Source: Mycobacterium sp. IS-1590
GTDB taxonomy: Bacteria > Actinomycetota > Actinomycetes > Mycobacteriales > Mycobacteriaceae
Length of the DNA: 64,000 nucleotides
Assembly: GCF_001500025.1 (NCBI RefSeq)
Contig: NZ_LQIW01000023.1
Location: 310,001-374,000 of the forward strand
Direction of reading: 5' to 3'
Part shown: positions 18,965-28,055 of the stretch, in pieces
Layout: the number at the start of each line of letters is the position of its first letter
How positions within the stretch are numbered: the first letter of the stretch is position 1
Position numbers and translations under genes: made by a program
The notes under the pieces: model-generated
The model's database searches: none
Told to the model about the DNA's origin: nothing
The model's input: the letters and a program-made list of their open reading frames with translations, nothing else

Positions 18965-20119
18965 TCAACCCAGCCAAGCGCCGATCCGACGCAGGGCCTC
19001 TTCGACGTCCGACGACGGACCGGCGAAAGACAACCGTACGAAGGATCCGCCCCGGGCCGGATCGAAGTCGATGCCCGGTGCGATGGCAACTCCGGTGTCG
19101 CTGAGCAGCTTTGAGCAGAACGACAGCGAATCGGACGTCAGATGCGATACGTCGGCGTACACGTAGAACGCCCCGTCGGTCGGCGCCAGGCGGTCGATAC
19201 CCAGGTCACGCAGACCGTCGAGCAGCATCCCGCGGTTGGCGGCGTAGTGATGCAGCAGCGCATCCGACTCCTCGATCGACTCCGGGGTGAACGCGGCGAT
19301 CGCGGCATACTGCGGCAGCACCGGTGGACAGATCGTGAAGTTCCCGGTCAGACGGTCCACCGCGCGCTGCAGTTCCCGCGGCACCAACAGCCAACCGAGT
19401 CGCCACCCGGTCATCGCGAAGTACTTCGAGAAGCTGTTCACCACAACCGAATCCCGTGATGTCGCCCAGGCGCAACTCACGGCGGGCGCCCCCTCGTAGA
19501 CCAGCCCGTGATACACCTCGTCGCTGATCAGCCGCGCACCGCGCGACGCGCACCACGAAGCGATCGCGGACAGTTCGTCCGGCGCGATCACCGTGCCGGT
19601 CGGATTGGCGGGGCTTGCCACGATGACGCCCTTGACGGGTGGATCGAGGGTCTCGAGCATCTGCACCGTCGGCTGAAAGCGCGTTTCGGGACCACACGGC
19701 ACCTCGACGACCTGACAGCCCAACGCGGAGAGGATGTTGCGGTAGCAGGGGTAGCCGGGGCTCGCGATCGCGACGCGGTCACCGACGTCGAAGCAGGCGA
19801 GGAACGCCAACAGGAATCCACCCGACGATCCTGTGGTGATGACCACGTCGTCCGGGTTCACCTGCAGCCCATGCCGATCCAGATACGAACGCGCGATCGC
19901 CGACCGCAGTTCCGGTATTCCGAGCGCGACCGTGTAACCCAGATTCGTGGTGTCCAGTGCTTCCCTGGCCGCCGCGCGAACGGCCGCCGGGGCTCCTGCG
20001 CTGGGCTGGCCCGCCGACAGGTTGACCAGGTCGCCGTGGCTGCGCTGTCGCTCGGCGGCGGCCAGCCATACGTCCATCACGTAGAACGGGGGGATTCCCG
20101 CCCGCAGAGCGACGCTCAT
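18965..20119 (-). CDS. aspB: PLP-dependent aminotransferase, AspB-like (Rv3565-type)
   Basis: A 384-residue fold-type I class I/II aminotransferase. PLP residues: Asn172 ('ANPTG'), Asp200 and Tyr203 ('ISDEVYHG'), Lys232 ('NSFSKYFAMTGWR') and the carboxylate Arg near the C-terminus. The gene is at the end of the fadE31-33 operon as in M. tuberculosis, where Rv3565 belongs to the KstR2 regulon, although no transamination step in HIP breakdown has been established to my knowledge. ATG at 20119 overlaps the PhnD-like gene stop by 4 nt. Confidence 0.85.
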   Translation of the reverse strand: MSVALRAGIPPFYVMDVWLAAAERQRSHGDLVNLSAGQPSAGAPAAVRAAAREALDTTNLGYTVALGIPELRSAIARSYLDRHGLQVNPDDVVITTGSSGGFLLAFLACFDVGDRVAIASPGYPCYRNILSALGCQVVEVPCGPETRFQPTVQMLETLDPPVKGVIVASPANPTGTVIAPDELSAIASWCASRGARLISDEVYHGLVYEGAPAVSCAWATSRDSVVVNSFSKYFAMTGWRLGWLLVPRELQRAVDRLTGNFTICPPVLPQYAAIAAFTPESIEESDALLHHYAANRGMLLDGLRDLGIDRLAPTDGAFYVYADVSHLTSDSLSFCSKLLSDTGVAIAPGIDFDPARGGSFVRLSFAGPSSDVEEALRRIGAWLG

Positions 20120-20847
20120 CGAGTGCACTCCCTCAGCTGATCGAGATCGTGGAAGAACCCGTGCACGTCGGCGTAATAGAACGGTTTGAGGGCACCGTAC
20201 ACACCGTTCCAGTCGGGTGCCCAGCCGATCAAGGCGTCGAGAAGCGTTGCACACACGGCCTTGTCGAGCGTTTCCTTGACCAGAACGACCGGTGGTCGGC
20301 AGTTGTCATATCGAGCGACGATCCTCGTCGTCGACGCGTTCTCGGGTGTCGTCTGCCATACGTCCTCGAGGACCATCGTCGCCCGGACTTGCCCGGCGAC
20401 AACGGCATCGACCTGGCCTTGCCACGCGGGAACCGCGACAAAATGCATCGGGGTCGTTCCGCGGCCCGCGAACAGAATCGCGGGAGCGAAGTAGCTCGAT
20501 GTGCATGACGTGTTGATGTAACCGCATTGGGCGCCGGCCAAGTCGTCCGGACCGGTGGCCGGGTCGTCGCTGCGGACCACGAGCAGGCTGCTCTGGCGGG
20601 GCTCGCCGGTGAACTTCGATGTTGCGATCGCCAGGCCGCGGTAATGGCGATCACCGCCTTGAAGAAGCCGGTGCAGGCTGGGTGCCGGGACATAGGCGAT
20701 GTCGGGTTCATGGTCGGCCAGCGCCCGGTCGATGCCCGCGAGGTCGGTGCTCTCGGATGCGGTGATCCCTGATGCTGCCAGACGCGTGGTCCACGGCTCG
20801 TCGCAGGCGGGCAAGCCGAGGTTCTGATCCACGACGAAGCGCAACAT
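20116..20847 (-). CDS. PhnD-like phosphate/phosphonate-binding protein without signal peptide
   Basis: A 243-residue type-2 periplasmic-binding fold of the PhnD/TauA group: 'ALADHEPDIAYVPAPSLHRLL' in the first lobe, 'SSLLVVRSDDPATGPDDLAG', 'GYINTSCTSSYFAPAILF' in the hinge, and 'VDAVVAGQVRATMVLEDVW' in the second lobe. Unlike transporter subunits it has no signal peptide or lipobox (start MLRFVVDQNLG), so it should be cytosolic. It is joined to aspB by a 4-nt overlap and follows fadE33 by 36 nt; no permease or ATPase is nearby. The ligand is unknown. It may sense or deliver a small anion or acid connected with the aminotransferase. Confidence 0.68.
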   Translation of the reverse strand: MLRFVVDQNLGLPACDEPWTTRLAASGITASESTDLAGIDRALADHEPDIAYVPAPSLHRLLQGGDRHYRGLAIATSKFTGEPRQSSLLVVRSDDPATGPDDLAGAQCGYINTSCTSSYFAPAILFAGRGTTPMHFVAVPAWQGQVDAVVAGQVRATMVLEDVWQTTPENASTTRIVARYDNCRPPVVLVKETLDKAVCATLLDALIGWAPDWNGVYGALKPFYYADVHGFFHDLDQLRECTR

Positions 20848-20883
20848 TGCCGCGAGCCTACGTCGGAAGCCCAACGGCCAACG

Positions 20884-21825
20884 CTAGAACACTTCGGATT
20901 CGAGGCGGCGCAGGTGATCGCGCGGCGGCCCGAGCAGCTGCGCGCTGCCGTGCGCACGCTTGAAGTAGAGCTGGACGTCGTGCTCCCAGGTGATCGCGAT
21001 GCCGCCGTGCATCTGCACCGCTTCGGCGGCGACCTTGGTGAACGCCTCGCTTGCCGAGAACCGGGCCAGCGCCGCCGAGGTCGGTGACGGCGCGGCGATC
21101 GCCTCGTCGACCACCGCACGCGCGGACTGAACCGCGACGTAGAGGTCGGCCATCCGGTGCTTGAGCGCCTGGAAACTGCCGATGGGCCTGCCGAACTGGA
21201 CCCGGTCCTTGGTGTACTGCACCGTGAGATCGAGGCAACGCGATGCCGCACCGATCTGCTCGGCTGCCAGCAGCAGCGCGGCGGTGTCGGCCAGTCCCGG
21301 GTCGGCCGCGATATCGGTGCTCTCTCGGACCTCGACGCGTGCCAGCCGTCGGGTCAGGTCCATGGCGTCCAGGCGGGTCGCGCTGAACTCTGTCCACCGG
21401 GTCAACCGGTCACCGTCTGTCGCGATCATCACGTCGGCGATGTCGCCGTTGATCACGTAGTCGGGGTCGAAGACGACCGTGCCGACCTGGGCCCCCTCCG
21501 ACATCGCCTCGAGCGATTCGGTGTCCGGCTCGTCTGCGGCCAACAATGCCAACTCAGCGAGGGTGGTTCCCAACAGCGGGGTCGGAACCAGTGCTTTGCC
21601 GAGCTCCTCGAGCACGACCGCGGCATCGGCGAGCTCACCGCCCGCGCCGCCCAGCTCCTCGGGCACCACCAGCGCCGCCGCACCGACCTGCTCGCACAAC
21701 AGCGCCCACAGCGATTCGTCGTATCCGCGTTCGGATTCCATCGCCTGGCGTACGGCGGCGGGCGACGCGTGCCTGTCCACCAGCGCGGCGACGGTCTCGC
21801 GCAGCAGTTGGCGTTCTTCACTCAT
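20884..21825 (-). CDS. fadE33: Acyl-CoA dehydrogenase FadE33
   Basis: A 313-residue short-type ACAD with the helical domain motif 'DRVQFGRPIGSFQALKHRM' and C-terminal 'GGIAITWEHDVQLYFKRAHG'. Steroid FadEs of this length work as heterotetramers in which one subunit lacks part of the flavin site; FadE33 is expected to pair with FadE31 or FadE32. The fadE31-33 genes are assigned to late beta-oxidation after ring opening of HIP (the methyl-oxo-octanedioyl-CoA stage). ATG at 21825 overlaps fadE32 by 4 nt. Confidence 0.9.
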   Translation of the reverse strand: MSEERQLLRETVAALVDRHASPAAVRQAMESERGYDESLWALLCEQVGAAALVVPEELGGAGGELADAAVVLEELGKALVPTPLLGTTLAELALLAADEPDTESLEAMSEGAQVGTVVFDPDYVINGDIADVMIATDGDRLTRWTEFSATRLDAMDLTRRLARVEVRESTDIAADPGLADTAALLLAAEQIGAASRCLDLTVQYTKDRVQFGRPIGSFQALKHRMADLYVAVQSARAVVDEAIAAPSPTSAALARFSASEAFTKVAAEAVQMHGGIAITWEHDVQLYFKRAHGSAQLLGPPRDHLRRLESEVF

Positions 21826-22778
21826 GAGAGGGCCTCCAGTACGCGCCTGCGGTGCACAGCGGGATCCCCCCACGCCGAGCGCAGCGCCTGAGCGCGCAGC
21901 AGCCACAACGAAAGATCGTGTTCCTGGGTGAATCCGATCGCGCCATGTGTCTGCAGCGCCGAGCGCGCCGCCAGCAATGCGGCGTCGCCGGCCGCGGCGT
22001 TGGCGGCGCTGACGTCGCGGGCCGTGTCGGCGGATCCGTCGGCGAGCGACAGTGCCGCGCCGTACACCAGTGGCCGGGCCAGCTCCACCGCGATGTGCAC
22101 GTCGGCGAGTTTGTGCTTGATCGCCTGGTAGGTGCCGATGACCTTGCCGAACTGGCTGCGCTGCTTTGCGTATTCGACCGACATGTCCAGCATCGCCTGG
22201 CCGGCGCCCACCAGTTGGGCCGCCGTGGCGAGCACACCGAACTCATATGCCCGTGCCACATCGGCCGGGCGACCGTCGCCTGAAGCGCTGATGTCGAACA
22301 GCTTTCGGCTCGGGTCGACGGACTCGTGCGGGGCTCCGGTGACCCCGTCACGTACTTCGCCATCCGCGGCCACCAGAATCAGCCCCGCGGTGTCGGCGTC
22401 GACGGCCCTCGGCACCTGCGGCGGCAGGGCGACTGTCGCGATCAGTTCGCCGGACGCCAAGCCGGCGCAACGCTCGTCATCTGCGAGCAGAACCGGCGCG
22501 ACCGCAATCGATTCGACCACCGGTCCGGGAACACACCACCGGCCGAGCCGCTCGGCGGCGACCACCAGGTCGACCGGGTGAGCTTCGATCCCGTCGTACT
22601 TCTCCGGCACCAGGAGCGCCGTGACGCCCAGATCGGTCAGCTGCGCCCACACCTTGCGTCCCGGCGACGTATCCCCGGCGGCCCAGGCCCGAACCGCGCC
22701 GGGCAGGTCGGCTGCACCGAGTGCGGCGTCGATGCTGGCAGCGAAATCGCGCTGCTGTTCGTCTAATTCGAAGTTCAT
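21822..22778 (-). CDS. fadE32: Acyl-CoA dehydrogenase FadE32
   Basis: A 318-residue ACAD subunit: N-terminal 'DEQQRDFAASIDAALG', middle domain from about 110, 'QRSQFGKVIGTYQAIKHKLAD' near 215 and 'HGAIGFTQEHDLSLWLLRAQ' near 280. It has no 'SEPxxGSD' motif, like other short steroid FadE subunits, and so probably needs its neighbours FadE31 or FadE33 for a full active site. It lies 4 nt downstream of fadE31 and overlaps fadE33 by 4 nt, which supports co-assembly. KstR2-controlled through the fadD3 promoter. Confidence 0.9.
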   Translation of the reverse strand: MNFELDEQQRDFAASIDAALGAADLPGAVRAWAAGDTSPGRKVWAQLTDLGVTALLVPEKYDGIEAHPVDLVVAAERLGRWCVPGPVVESIAVAPVLLADDERCAGLASGELIATVALPPQVPRAVDADTAGLILVAADGEVRDGVTGAPHESVDPSRKLFDISASGDGRPADVARAYEFGVLATAAQLVGAGQAMLDMSVEYAKQRSQFGKVIGTYQAIKHKLADVHIAVELARPLVYGAALSLADGSADTARDVSAANAAAGDAALLAARSALQTHGAIGFTQEHDLSLWLLRAQALRSAWGDPAVHRRRVLEALS

Positions 22779-22782
22779 CTGG

Positions 22783-23907
22783 TTACTTTCGCGGCAGGCC
22801 CAGCAGGCGCTCGGCGATGATGTTGCGCTGAATCTCGTTGGTTCCGGCGTAGATCGGTCCGCCGAGCGAGAACAGCAGTCCTTCGGTCCAGTTGTCGGCG
22901 AGCTCCGCGTCGGGACCGCGCATATCCAGGGCGGTCTGGTGGATGGCGACGTCGAGGTCGGACCAGAACACCTTGGTCACACTGGACTCGGCACCCAGTT
23001 CGCCCCCCGCGGCAACGCGCGTCACCGTGCCGAACGTGTGCAGGCGGTAGGCCTGGGCCTTGATCCAAGCGTCGGCGACCCGGTCGGCGAAGGCCGGGTC
23101 AGGGTTGTCTTTCCACTGCGCCACAAGCCGTTCGGCGGGCGCCAAAAAGCGGGCTGGGCTTCGCAGCGACATGCCGCGCTCATTGCTCGACGTACTCATC
23201 GCGGCTCGCCAGCCCTCGTGTACTTCGCCGATGACGTCGTTGTCGGGCACGAACACGTCGTCGAGGAAGATCTCACCGAAACCGGTGTCACCGCCCAGTT
23301 GCGCGATGGGTCGGACCGTGACGCCGTCGGCCTTGAGATCGAACATGAAGTACGTCAGGCCGCGATGGCGTTCGGCGTCGGCGTCGGAGCGGAACAGGCC
23401 GAACGCCCGCTCGCCGAACGGCGCGCGAGAACTCCAGATCTTCTGCCCGTTGAGCAGCCAGCCGCCGTCGGTCCTGGTGGCCGTCGACCGCAGCGACGCC
23501 AGGTCGCTGCCCGACTCCGGTTCGGACCAGGCCTGCGCCCAGATCTCCTCGCCGCTGGCCATTTTGGGCAGCACCCGATCGAGTTGCTCCTCGGTGCCGT
23601 GCGCGAACAATGTCGGCGCCAGCATCGACGTGCCGTTGGCGCTGGCACGGCCGGGAGCGCCGGCACGGAAGTACTCCTCCTCGTACACCACCCACTGCAG
23701 CAGGCTCGCGTCGCGGCCGCCGTACTTCTCCGGCCAGGTGATCACCGACAGCCCGGCGTCGTAGAGCACCTTGTCCCAGCGCCGGTGCTGTTCGAAACCT
23801 TCGGCGGTGTCGTAGGACTTGGTGGGGAAGTTGTCCTTGTTGGCAGCCAGGAACTCCCGTACCTCGGCCTGGAACTCGCGGGTGGCGTCGTCGATATTCA
23901 GGTCCAT
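22783..23907 (-). CDS. fadE31: Acyl-CoA dehydrogenase FadE31
   Basis: A 374-residue full-length-type ACAD with the flavin/substrate motif 'AWSEPESGSDLASLRSTA' (about residues 126-143), 'LNGQKIWSS', the loop 'FVPDNDVIG' and C-terminal 'GGPIYAGTNEIQRNIIAERLLG'. It is the catalytic-type subunit beside the two short subunits FadE32 and FadE33. The ATG shares one base with the fadD3 stop (TGATG), a reinitiation junction. Role inferred from its family and operon: alpha-beta dehydrogenation of a ring-opened HIP intermediate. Confidence 0.92.
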   Translation of the reverse strand: MDLNIDDATREFQAEVREFLAANKDNFPTKSYDTAEGFEQHRRWDKVLYDAGLSVITWPEKYGGRDASLLQWVVYEEEYFRAGAPGRASANGTSMLAPTLFAHGTEEQLDRVLPKMASGEEIWAQAWSEPESGSDLASLRSTATRTDGGWLLNGQKIWSSRAPFGERAFGLFRSDADAERHRGLTYFMFDLKADGVTVRPIAQLGGDTGFGEIFLDDVFVPDNDVIGEVHEGWRAAMSTSSNERGMSLRSPARFLAPAERLVAQWKDNPDPAFADRVADAWIKAQAYRLHTFGTVTRVAAGGELGAESSVTKVFWSDLDVAIHQTALDMRGPDAELADNWTEGLLFSLGGPIYAGTNEIQRNIIAERLLGLPRK

Positions 23908-25475
23908 CAGGAAGATCCAGCCCTCTCACGCAGCAGCGGTTTGACTACCTTGCCCCCCGGGTTGCGCGGCAGCGCATCGAGAAACTCGACCGAGCGGGGG
24001 GTCTTGAAGTTCGCCAGATGCTGCCGGGTGTAGGCGATTACGGCGTCCTCGTCGAGTTGGGCGCCGGGCTTGATCACGATGTAGGCCTTGCCCACCTCGC
24101 CGAGCCGTTCGTCGGGCACGCCGATCACCGCGGATTCCGCGACACCGTCCAGCCTTGCCAGCACCTGCTCGATCTCGGCGGGGTAGACGTTGAACCCGCC
24201 GCAGATGTACATGTCCTTGAGGCGGTCGGTGATGCGCAGGTTGCCGTGCTCGTCGACGGTGCCGACGTCGCCGGTGTGCAGCCAGCCGTCGGAATCGATT
24301 GCCGCCGCGGTGGCTTCGGGGTCGTCGAGGTAGCCCAGCATCACGTTCGGCCCGCGCAGCAGCACCTCGCCGGCGTCGTCCTCGCCAGGGTTGTCAATGC
24401 GCAGTTCGAAATCCGCGATCGGCCGACCCGACGTGGTGGCCACGGTGACCGCGTCGTCGTCGGGACGGCACATCGTGCCGAACCCGCTGGCCTCGGTGAG
24501 CCCGTAAGCGGTCAGCACGATGTCGATGTCGAGTTCGGTTTGCATCCGCTCGATCAGCACGACCGGGATGGTCGCGGCGCCGGTGACGGCGAACCGCAGC
24601 GAGGCCAGGTCGTAGTCGGCGCGCTTGGGATGGTCGAGCAGCGTCTGGTAGATCGTCGGCGGCCCGGGCAGCACGGTGATGCGGTGCTCCTGCACGGCCG
24701 ACATCGTCTTTTCGGGATCGAACGTCAACTGCGGGATCAGCGTGGCACCGGTCTGCAGGCAGGCAAGGATGCCCGCCTTGTAGCCGAAGTTGTGGAAGAA
24801 CGGGTTGATGCACAGATAGCGGTCATCGCTCGTCAGCCGGCCGCACTCGGCCCACGCCGCCGGGGCGTCGAGCGACTGGCGGTGTGCACAGAGCACCCCC
24901 TTGCTGCGACCGGTGGTACCGGAGGTGAACAGGATGTCGGACACATCGTCGGGTCGCACGGCGTCGGCGCGCGCATCCACGGCTTCCAGATCGGTGCCGT
25001 GCGCGGCGAACTCGTCCCAGGTGCCGTCGTCGCTGTCGACCGGCACCCGGACCACGTGGCGTAGCTGCGGCAGGGCGGCGCGGTCGATGGAGGCGGCCTT
25101 GTCGGCGCCGAGGAACTCACCCGATGCGAACAGCAACGGGGCGCCGGTGCGCGAGAGAATGTCGGTGGCCTCGCTGGCGGTGTAGCGGGTGTTGAGCGGT
25201 ACGACGACGCCGCCCGCGTAGTGGGTGGCCAGGCAGGCGACCACCCAGTGCCAGGTGTTCGGAGACCAGATCGCGACGCGGTCACCGGCGGTGATGCCGT
25301 GGTCGATCATGGCCGCTGCCGCCGTGCGGACCTCGTCGCGCAACTGAGCGAATGTGAACGTGCGATCCTGCGTGACCAGCGCATTGTGGTCGGAAAACCG
25401 GTCGGCAATCCGGTCCAGGACCCCGGGGATGGTCCGCCCATCATCCCCTGGCCTTCGGCCGTGGCCCCACGTCAT
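23907..25475 (-). CDS. fadD3: HIP-CoA synthetase FadD3
   Basis: A 522-residue ANL acyl-CoA ligase. ATP motif 'ILFTSGTTGRSKGVLCAHRQ' (split in two for length: TSGTTGRSKG about residues 178-187), 'YGLTEASGFGTMC', adenylation core 'GWLHTGDVGTVDEHG' (about 400) and C-terminal Lys motif 'PRNPGGKVVKPLL'. FadD3 activates the propionate side chain of HIP to its CoA thioester, the entry to C/D-ring degradation; the product is the KstR2 effector. The first gene of an operon running through fadE31-33 to aspB. ATG at 25475 is preceded by AGAGGAG and lies 18 nt from the KstR2 operator. Confidence 0.95.
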   Translation of the reverse strand: MTWGHGRRPGDDGRTIPGVLDRIADRFSDHNALVTQDRTFTFAQLRDEVRTAAAAMIDHGITAGDRVAIWSPNTWHWVVACLATHYAGGVVVPLNTRYTASEATDILSRTGAPLLFASGEFLGADKAASIDRAALPQLRHVVRVPVDSDDGTWDEFAAHGTDLEAVDARADAVRPDDVSDILFTSGTTGRSKGVLCAHRQSLDAPAAWAECGRLTSDDRYLCINPFFHNFGYKAGILACLQTGATLIPQLTFDPEKTMSAVQEHRITVLPGPPTIYQTLLDHPKRADYDLASLRFAVTGAATIPVVLIERMQTELDIDIVLTAYGLTEASGFGTMCRPDDDAVTVATTSGRPIADFELRIDNPGEDDAGEVLLRGPNVMLGYLDDPEATAAAIDSDGWLHTGDVGTVDEHGNLRITDRLKDMYICGGFNVYPAEIEQVLARLDGVAESAVIGVPDERLGEVGKAYIVIKPGAQLDEDAVIAYTRQHLANFKTPRSVEFLDALPRNPGGKVVKPLLRERAGSS

Positions 25476-25492
25476 CGCTGCTCCTCTAACAA

Positions 25493-25506
25493 AGCAAGTG
25501 CTTGGT
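25493..25506. promoter_or_regulatory. KstR2 operator, fadD3-fadE30 intergenic
   Basis: AGCAAGTGCTTGGT matches the KstR2 consensus AnCAAGnnCTTGnT. It lies in the 47-bp gap between the divergent fadD3 and fadE30 starts, 17-18 nt from each, so one repressor dimer site can block both promoters. Confidence 0.93.
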
Positions 25507-25522
25507 AGGTTAGCCTACAAGG

Positions 25523-26671
25523 GTGATTGAGGTCGAGGAGTTCCGGGCCGAGGTCCGCGACTGGCTCACCGACAACCTGGTCGGGGAGTACGCCGCACTC
25601 AAGGGCCTCGGCGGGCCGGGCCGGGAGCACGAGGCTTTCGAGGAACGTCGAGCGTGGAACGAGCATCTGGCGGCGGCCGGATTGACGTGTCTGGGGTGGC
25701 CCGAAGAGCACGGCGGTCGGGGCCTGTCGGTTGCGCACCGGGTGGCGTTCTACGAGGAGTACGCGATCGCGAACGCTCCTGCGAAGGTCAACCACTTCGG
25801 TGAGGAGTTGCTGGGGCCGACGTTGATCGCGTACGGCACCCCCGAACAGCAGAAGCGTTTCCTGCCGAAGATCCTCGACGTCACCGAGTTGTGGTGCCAG
25901 GGCTACTCCGAACCCGGTGCCGGCAGCGACCTCGCCAACGTGTCGACCACCGCCGAACTCGACGGCGACCAGTGGGTGGTCAACGGGCAGAAGGTGTGGA
26001 CCTCGCTTGCGCACTGGGCGCAGTGGTGCTTCGTCGTCGCCCGCACCGAGAAGGGATCCAAACGTCACACGGGCCTGTCCTATCTGCTGGTGCCGCTGGA
26101 TCAGCCGGGTGTGGAGATCCGCCCCATCGTCCAGTTGACCGGGGATTCGGAGTTCAACGAGGTCTTCTTCGACGACGCCCGCACCGACGCGTCCTTGGTG
26201 GTCGGGGAACCGGGCGACGGCTGGCGCGTGGCGATGGGCACGCTGACCTTCGAGCGCGGCGTGTCGACGCTGGGCCAGCAAATCGAGTATGCGCGGGAGC
26301 TGTCCGGTGTTGCGGAGCTGGCGAAACGCACTGGCGCGGCCGATGATCCGCTGATCCGCGACCGGCTGACCCGGTCGTGGGTCGGCCTGCGGACCATGCG
26401 GTCGTACGCGCTGGCGACCATGGACGTCGAACAACCGGGCCAGGACAACGTGTCGAAGCTCCTGTGGGCCAACTGGCATCGCGAGCTCGGTGAGATCGCG
26501 ATGGATGTGCTGGGTCGCGACGGCTTGACGCTGACCGACGGAGACTTCAGCGAGTGGCAGCGGTTGTATCTGTTCTCGCGGGCGGACACCATCTACGGCG
26601 GGTCGAACGAAATTCAGCGCAACATCATCGCCGAGCGGGTGCTCGGATTACCGAGGGAACCAAAAGGGTGA
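25523..26671 (+). CDS. fadE30: Acyl-CoA dehydrogenase FadE30
   Basis: A 382-residue full-type ACAD: 'GYSEPGAGSDLANVSTTA' (about 128-145), 'NGQKVWTSLAHWAQWCF', and 'ADTIYGGSNEIQRNIIAERV' at the C-terminus. FadE30 is the published homodimeric dehydrogenase that introduces the first double bond in the propionyl side chain of 5-hydroxy-HIP-CoA. GTG at 25523, divergent from fadD3 across a KstR2 operator. The stop overlaps the ipdF start (GTGA). Confidence 0.94.
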   Translation: MIEVEEFRAEVRDWLTDNLVGEYAALKGLGGPGREHEAFEERRAWNEHLAAAGLTCLGWPEEHGGRGLSVAHRVAFYEEYAIANAPAKVNHFGEELLGPTLIAYGTPEQQKRFLPKILDVTELWCQGYSEPGAGSDLANVSTTAELDGDQWVVNGQKVWTSLAHWAQWCFVVARTEKGSKRHTGLSYLLVPLDQPGVEIRPIVQLTGDSEFNEVFFDDARTDASLVVGEPGDGWRVAMGTLTFERGVSTLGQQIEYARELSGVAELAKRTGAADDPLIRDRLTRSWVGLRTMRSYALATMDVEQPGQDNVSKLLWANWHRELGEIAMDVLGRDGLTLTDGDFSEWQRLYLFSRADTIYGGSNEIQRNIIAERVLGLPREPKG

Positions 26672-27462
26672 CGAAGGATCTTTCTGTAGCTCCGAAAGAG
26701 ATTGAGGGACACGGCCTGCTGACGGGCAAGGTCGTCGTCGTGACGGCGGCCGCGGGCACCGGTATCGGCTCCGCGGTGGCGCGTCGGGCGCTGGTCGAGG
26801 GGGCCGACGTGGTGGTGTCCGACCATCACGAACGGCGGCTGGGGGAGACCCGCGATCAGTTGATCGAACTCGGGTTGGGTCGGGTCGAGAGCGTTGTGTG
26901 CGACGTGACGTCGACCGCGCAGGTGGACGCGCTGATCGCGTCGACGACGGCGCGGATGGGCCGGCTGGACGTCTTGGTCAACAATGCGGGCCTTGGCGGA
27001 CAAACACCGGTCGTCGACATGACAGACGAGGAGTGGGACCGCGTCCTCAACGTGACCCTGACATCGGTGATGCGGGCGACACGTGCGGCGTTGCGCTACT
27101 TCCGCGAGGCGGACCATGGCGGTGCGATCGTCAACAACGCCAGCGTGTTGGGTTGGCGCGCACAGCATTCGCAGTCGCATTACGCAGCGGCCAAGGCGGG
27201 CGTGATGGCGCTGACTCGGTGCAGCGCGGTCGAGGCGGTCGAGTACGGGGTGCGAATCAACGCGGTGTCCCCGAGCATCGCGCGGCACAAGTTCCTGGAG
27301 AAGACCAGCAGCGCGGATCTGCTGGACCGGCTGTCGGAGGGCGAGGCGTTCGGCCGTGCCGCCGAGCCTTGGGAGGTCGCCGCGACGATCGCGTTCCTGG
27401 CCAGTGAGTACTCCAGTTACCTGACTGGAGAAGTGATTTCGGTGTCGAGCCAGCGGGCTTAG
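26668..27462 (+). CDS. ipdF: SDR oxidoreductase IpdF (Rv3559c-type)
   Basis: A 264-residue classical SDR with cofactor motif 'TAAAGTGIG' (26-34), 'NNAG' (105-108) and catalytic Ser159, Tyr172 and Lys176. Rv3559c/IpdF acts on the C5 hydroxyl/keto group of HIP-CoA-type intermediates in C/D-ring degradation. The start is GTG at 26668, overlapping fadE30 by 4 nt. Its stop overlaps by 4 nt the convergent membrane-protein gene of the inserted cassette. Confidence 0.9.
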   Translation: MTKDLSVAPKEIEGHGLLTGKVVVVTAAAGTGIGSAVARRALVEGADVVVSDHHERRLGETRDQLIELGLGRVESVVCDVTSTAQVDALIASTTARMGRLDVLVNNAGLGGQTPVVDMTDEEWDRVLNVTLTSVMRATRAALRYFREADHGGAIVNNASVLGWRAQHSQSHYAAAKAGVMALTRCSAVEAVEYGVRINAVSPSIARHKFLEKTSSADLLDRLSEGEAFGRAAEPWEVAATIAFLASEYSSYLTGEVISVSSQRA

Positions 27463-28055
27463 CCGGTGATCCGCCTGTCGGCGGTCCGCCGTGTACCAGC
27501 CTTGTAGGCGATCAGATAAAGGATTGGGAAGGCGCCGAGGGTCAGCACCGTCAAGAGCCCGAGTTGTATCTTCTGTCCAGCGGCGATGACCCTGCGGGCC
27601 AACGCATCGCGGTATCCGAGCGAGACGGCGATGAACACGGCGATGGCGCCCATGCCAACCGGGAGCCAGGCCGCAGCGCCGTCGGCGACATAAGACACAC
27701 CGCTTGTAACGAGTATCGCCACCCCCAACACTGTCAGCCACCACGTCTTTGTGGGGGTCAATCCGAGTCCGTAGTCGTCGATCGTGTTCGGGTCGGCGAA
27801 CAGCGAGAAGGTTTTGCCGCGAATAGAGATGAACTCGGTGTAGACGTATGCCACGCCGGTGATAGCACATGCGGCGAAGAGCGACATCATCAGTCCCGAC
27901 CCCCAGTCGTGGGGATAGGCCATGAAGAACACCGACACAGTCGTTATGACGGCGCCGGACCAGTAGACGATGCGCCCGATATGCAGGGGCAGCCATCCCG
28001 CGACAATCGCGATGGCGAGTCCGCCGAAAGCGACGAACATGAAGAAGTCGTTCAT
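27459..28055 (-). CDS. Multi-pass membrane protein, last gene of the type-VII-like cassette
   Basis: A 198-residue protein with about five to six hydrophobic segments ('FMFVAFGGLAIAIVAGWL', 'IVYWSGAVITTVSVFFMAY', 'LMMSLFAACAITGVAYVY', 'WWLTVLGVAILVTSGVSYV', 'LPVGMGAIAVFIAVSLGY', 'LLTVLTLGAFPILYLIAY'). No family is recognised. Its start overlaps the preceding gene's stop (TGATG). In cassettes where a secreted WXG/LXG-type protein is followed by a membrane protein, the latter is often an immunity factor; that is only an inference here. Confidence 0.7.
   Translation of the reverse strand: MNDFFMFVAFGGLAIAIVAGWLPLHIGRIVYWSGAVITTVSVFFMAYPHDWGSGLMMSLFAACAITGVAYVYTEFISIRGKTFSLFADPNTIDDYGLGLTPTKTWWLTVLGVAILVTSGVSYVADGAAAWLPVGMGAIAVFIAVSLGYRDALARRVIAAGQKIQLGLLTVLTLGAFPILYLIAYKAGTRRTADRRITG

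Noticed and set aside
20885-20898. TAGAACACTTCGGA, resembling a KstR operator
   Set aside because: Only the left half fits; the right half lacks GTT, and it lies at the 3' end of fadE33 away from any promoter.
22621-24033. 470-codon plus-strand ORF opposite fadE31 and fadE32
   Set aside because: Shadow frame of two conserved acyl-CoA dehydrogenases; same composition bias as other antisense frames.
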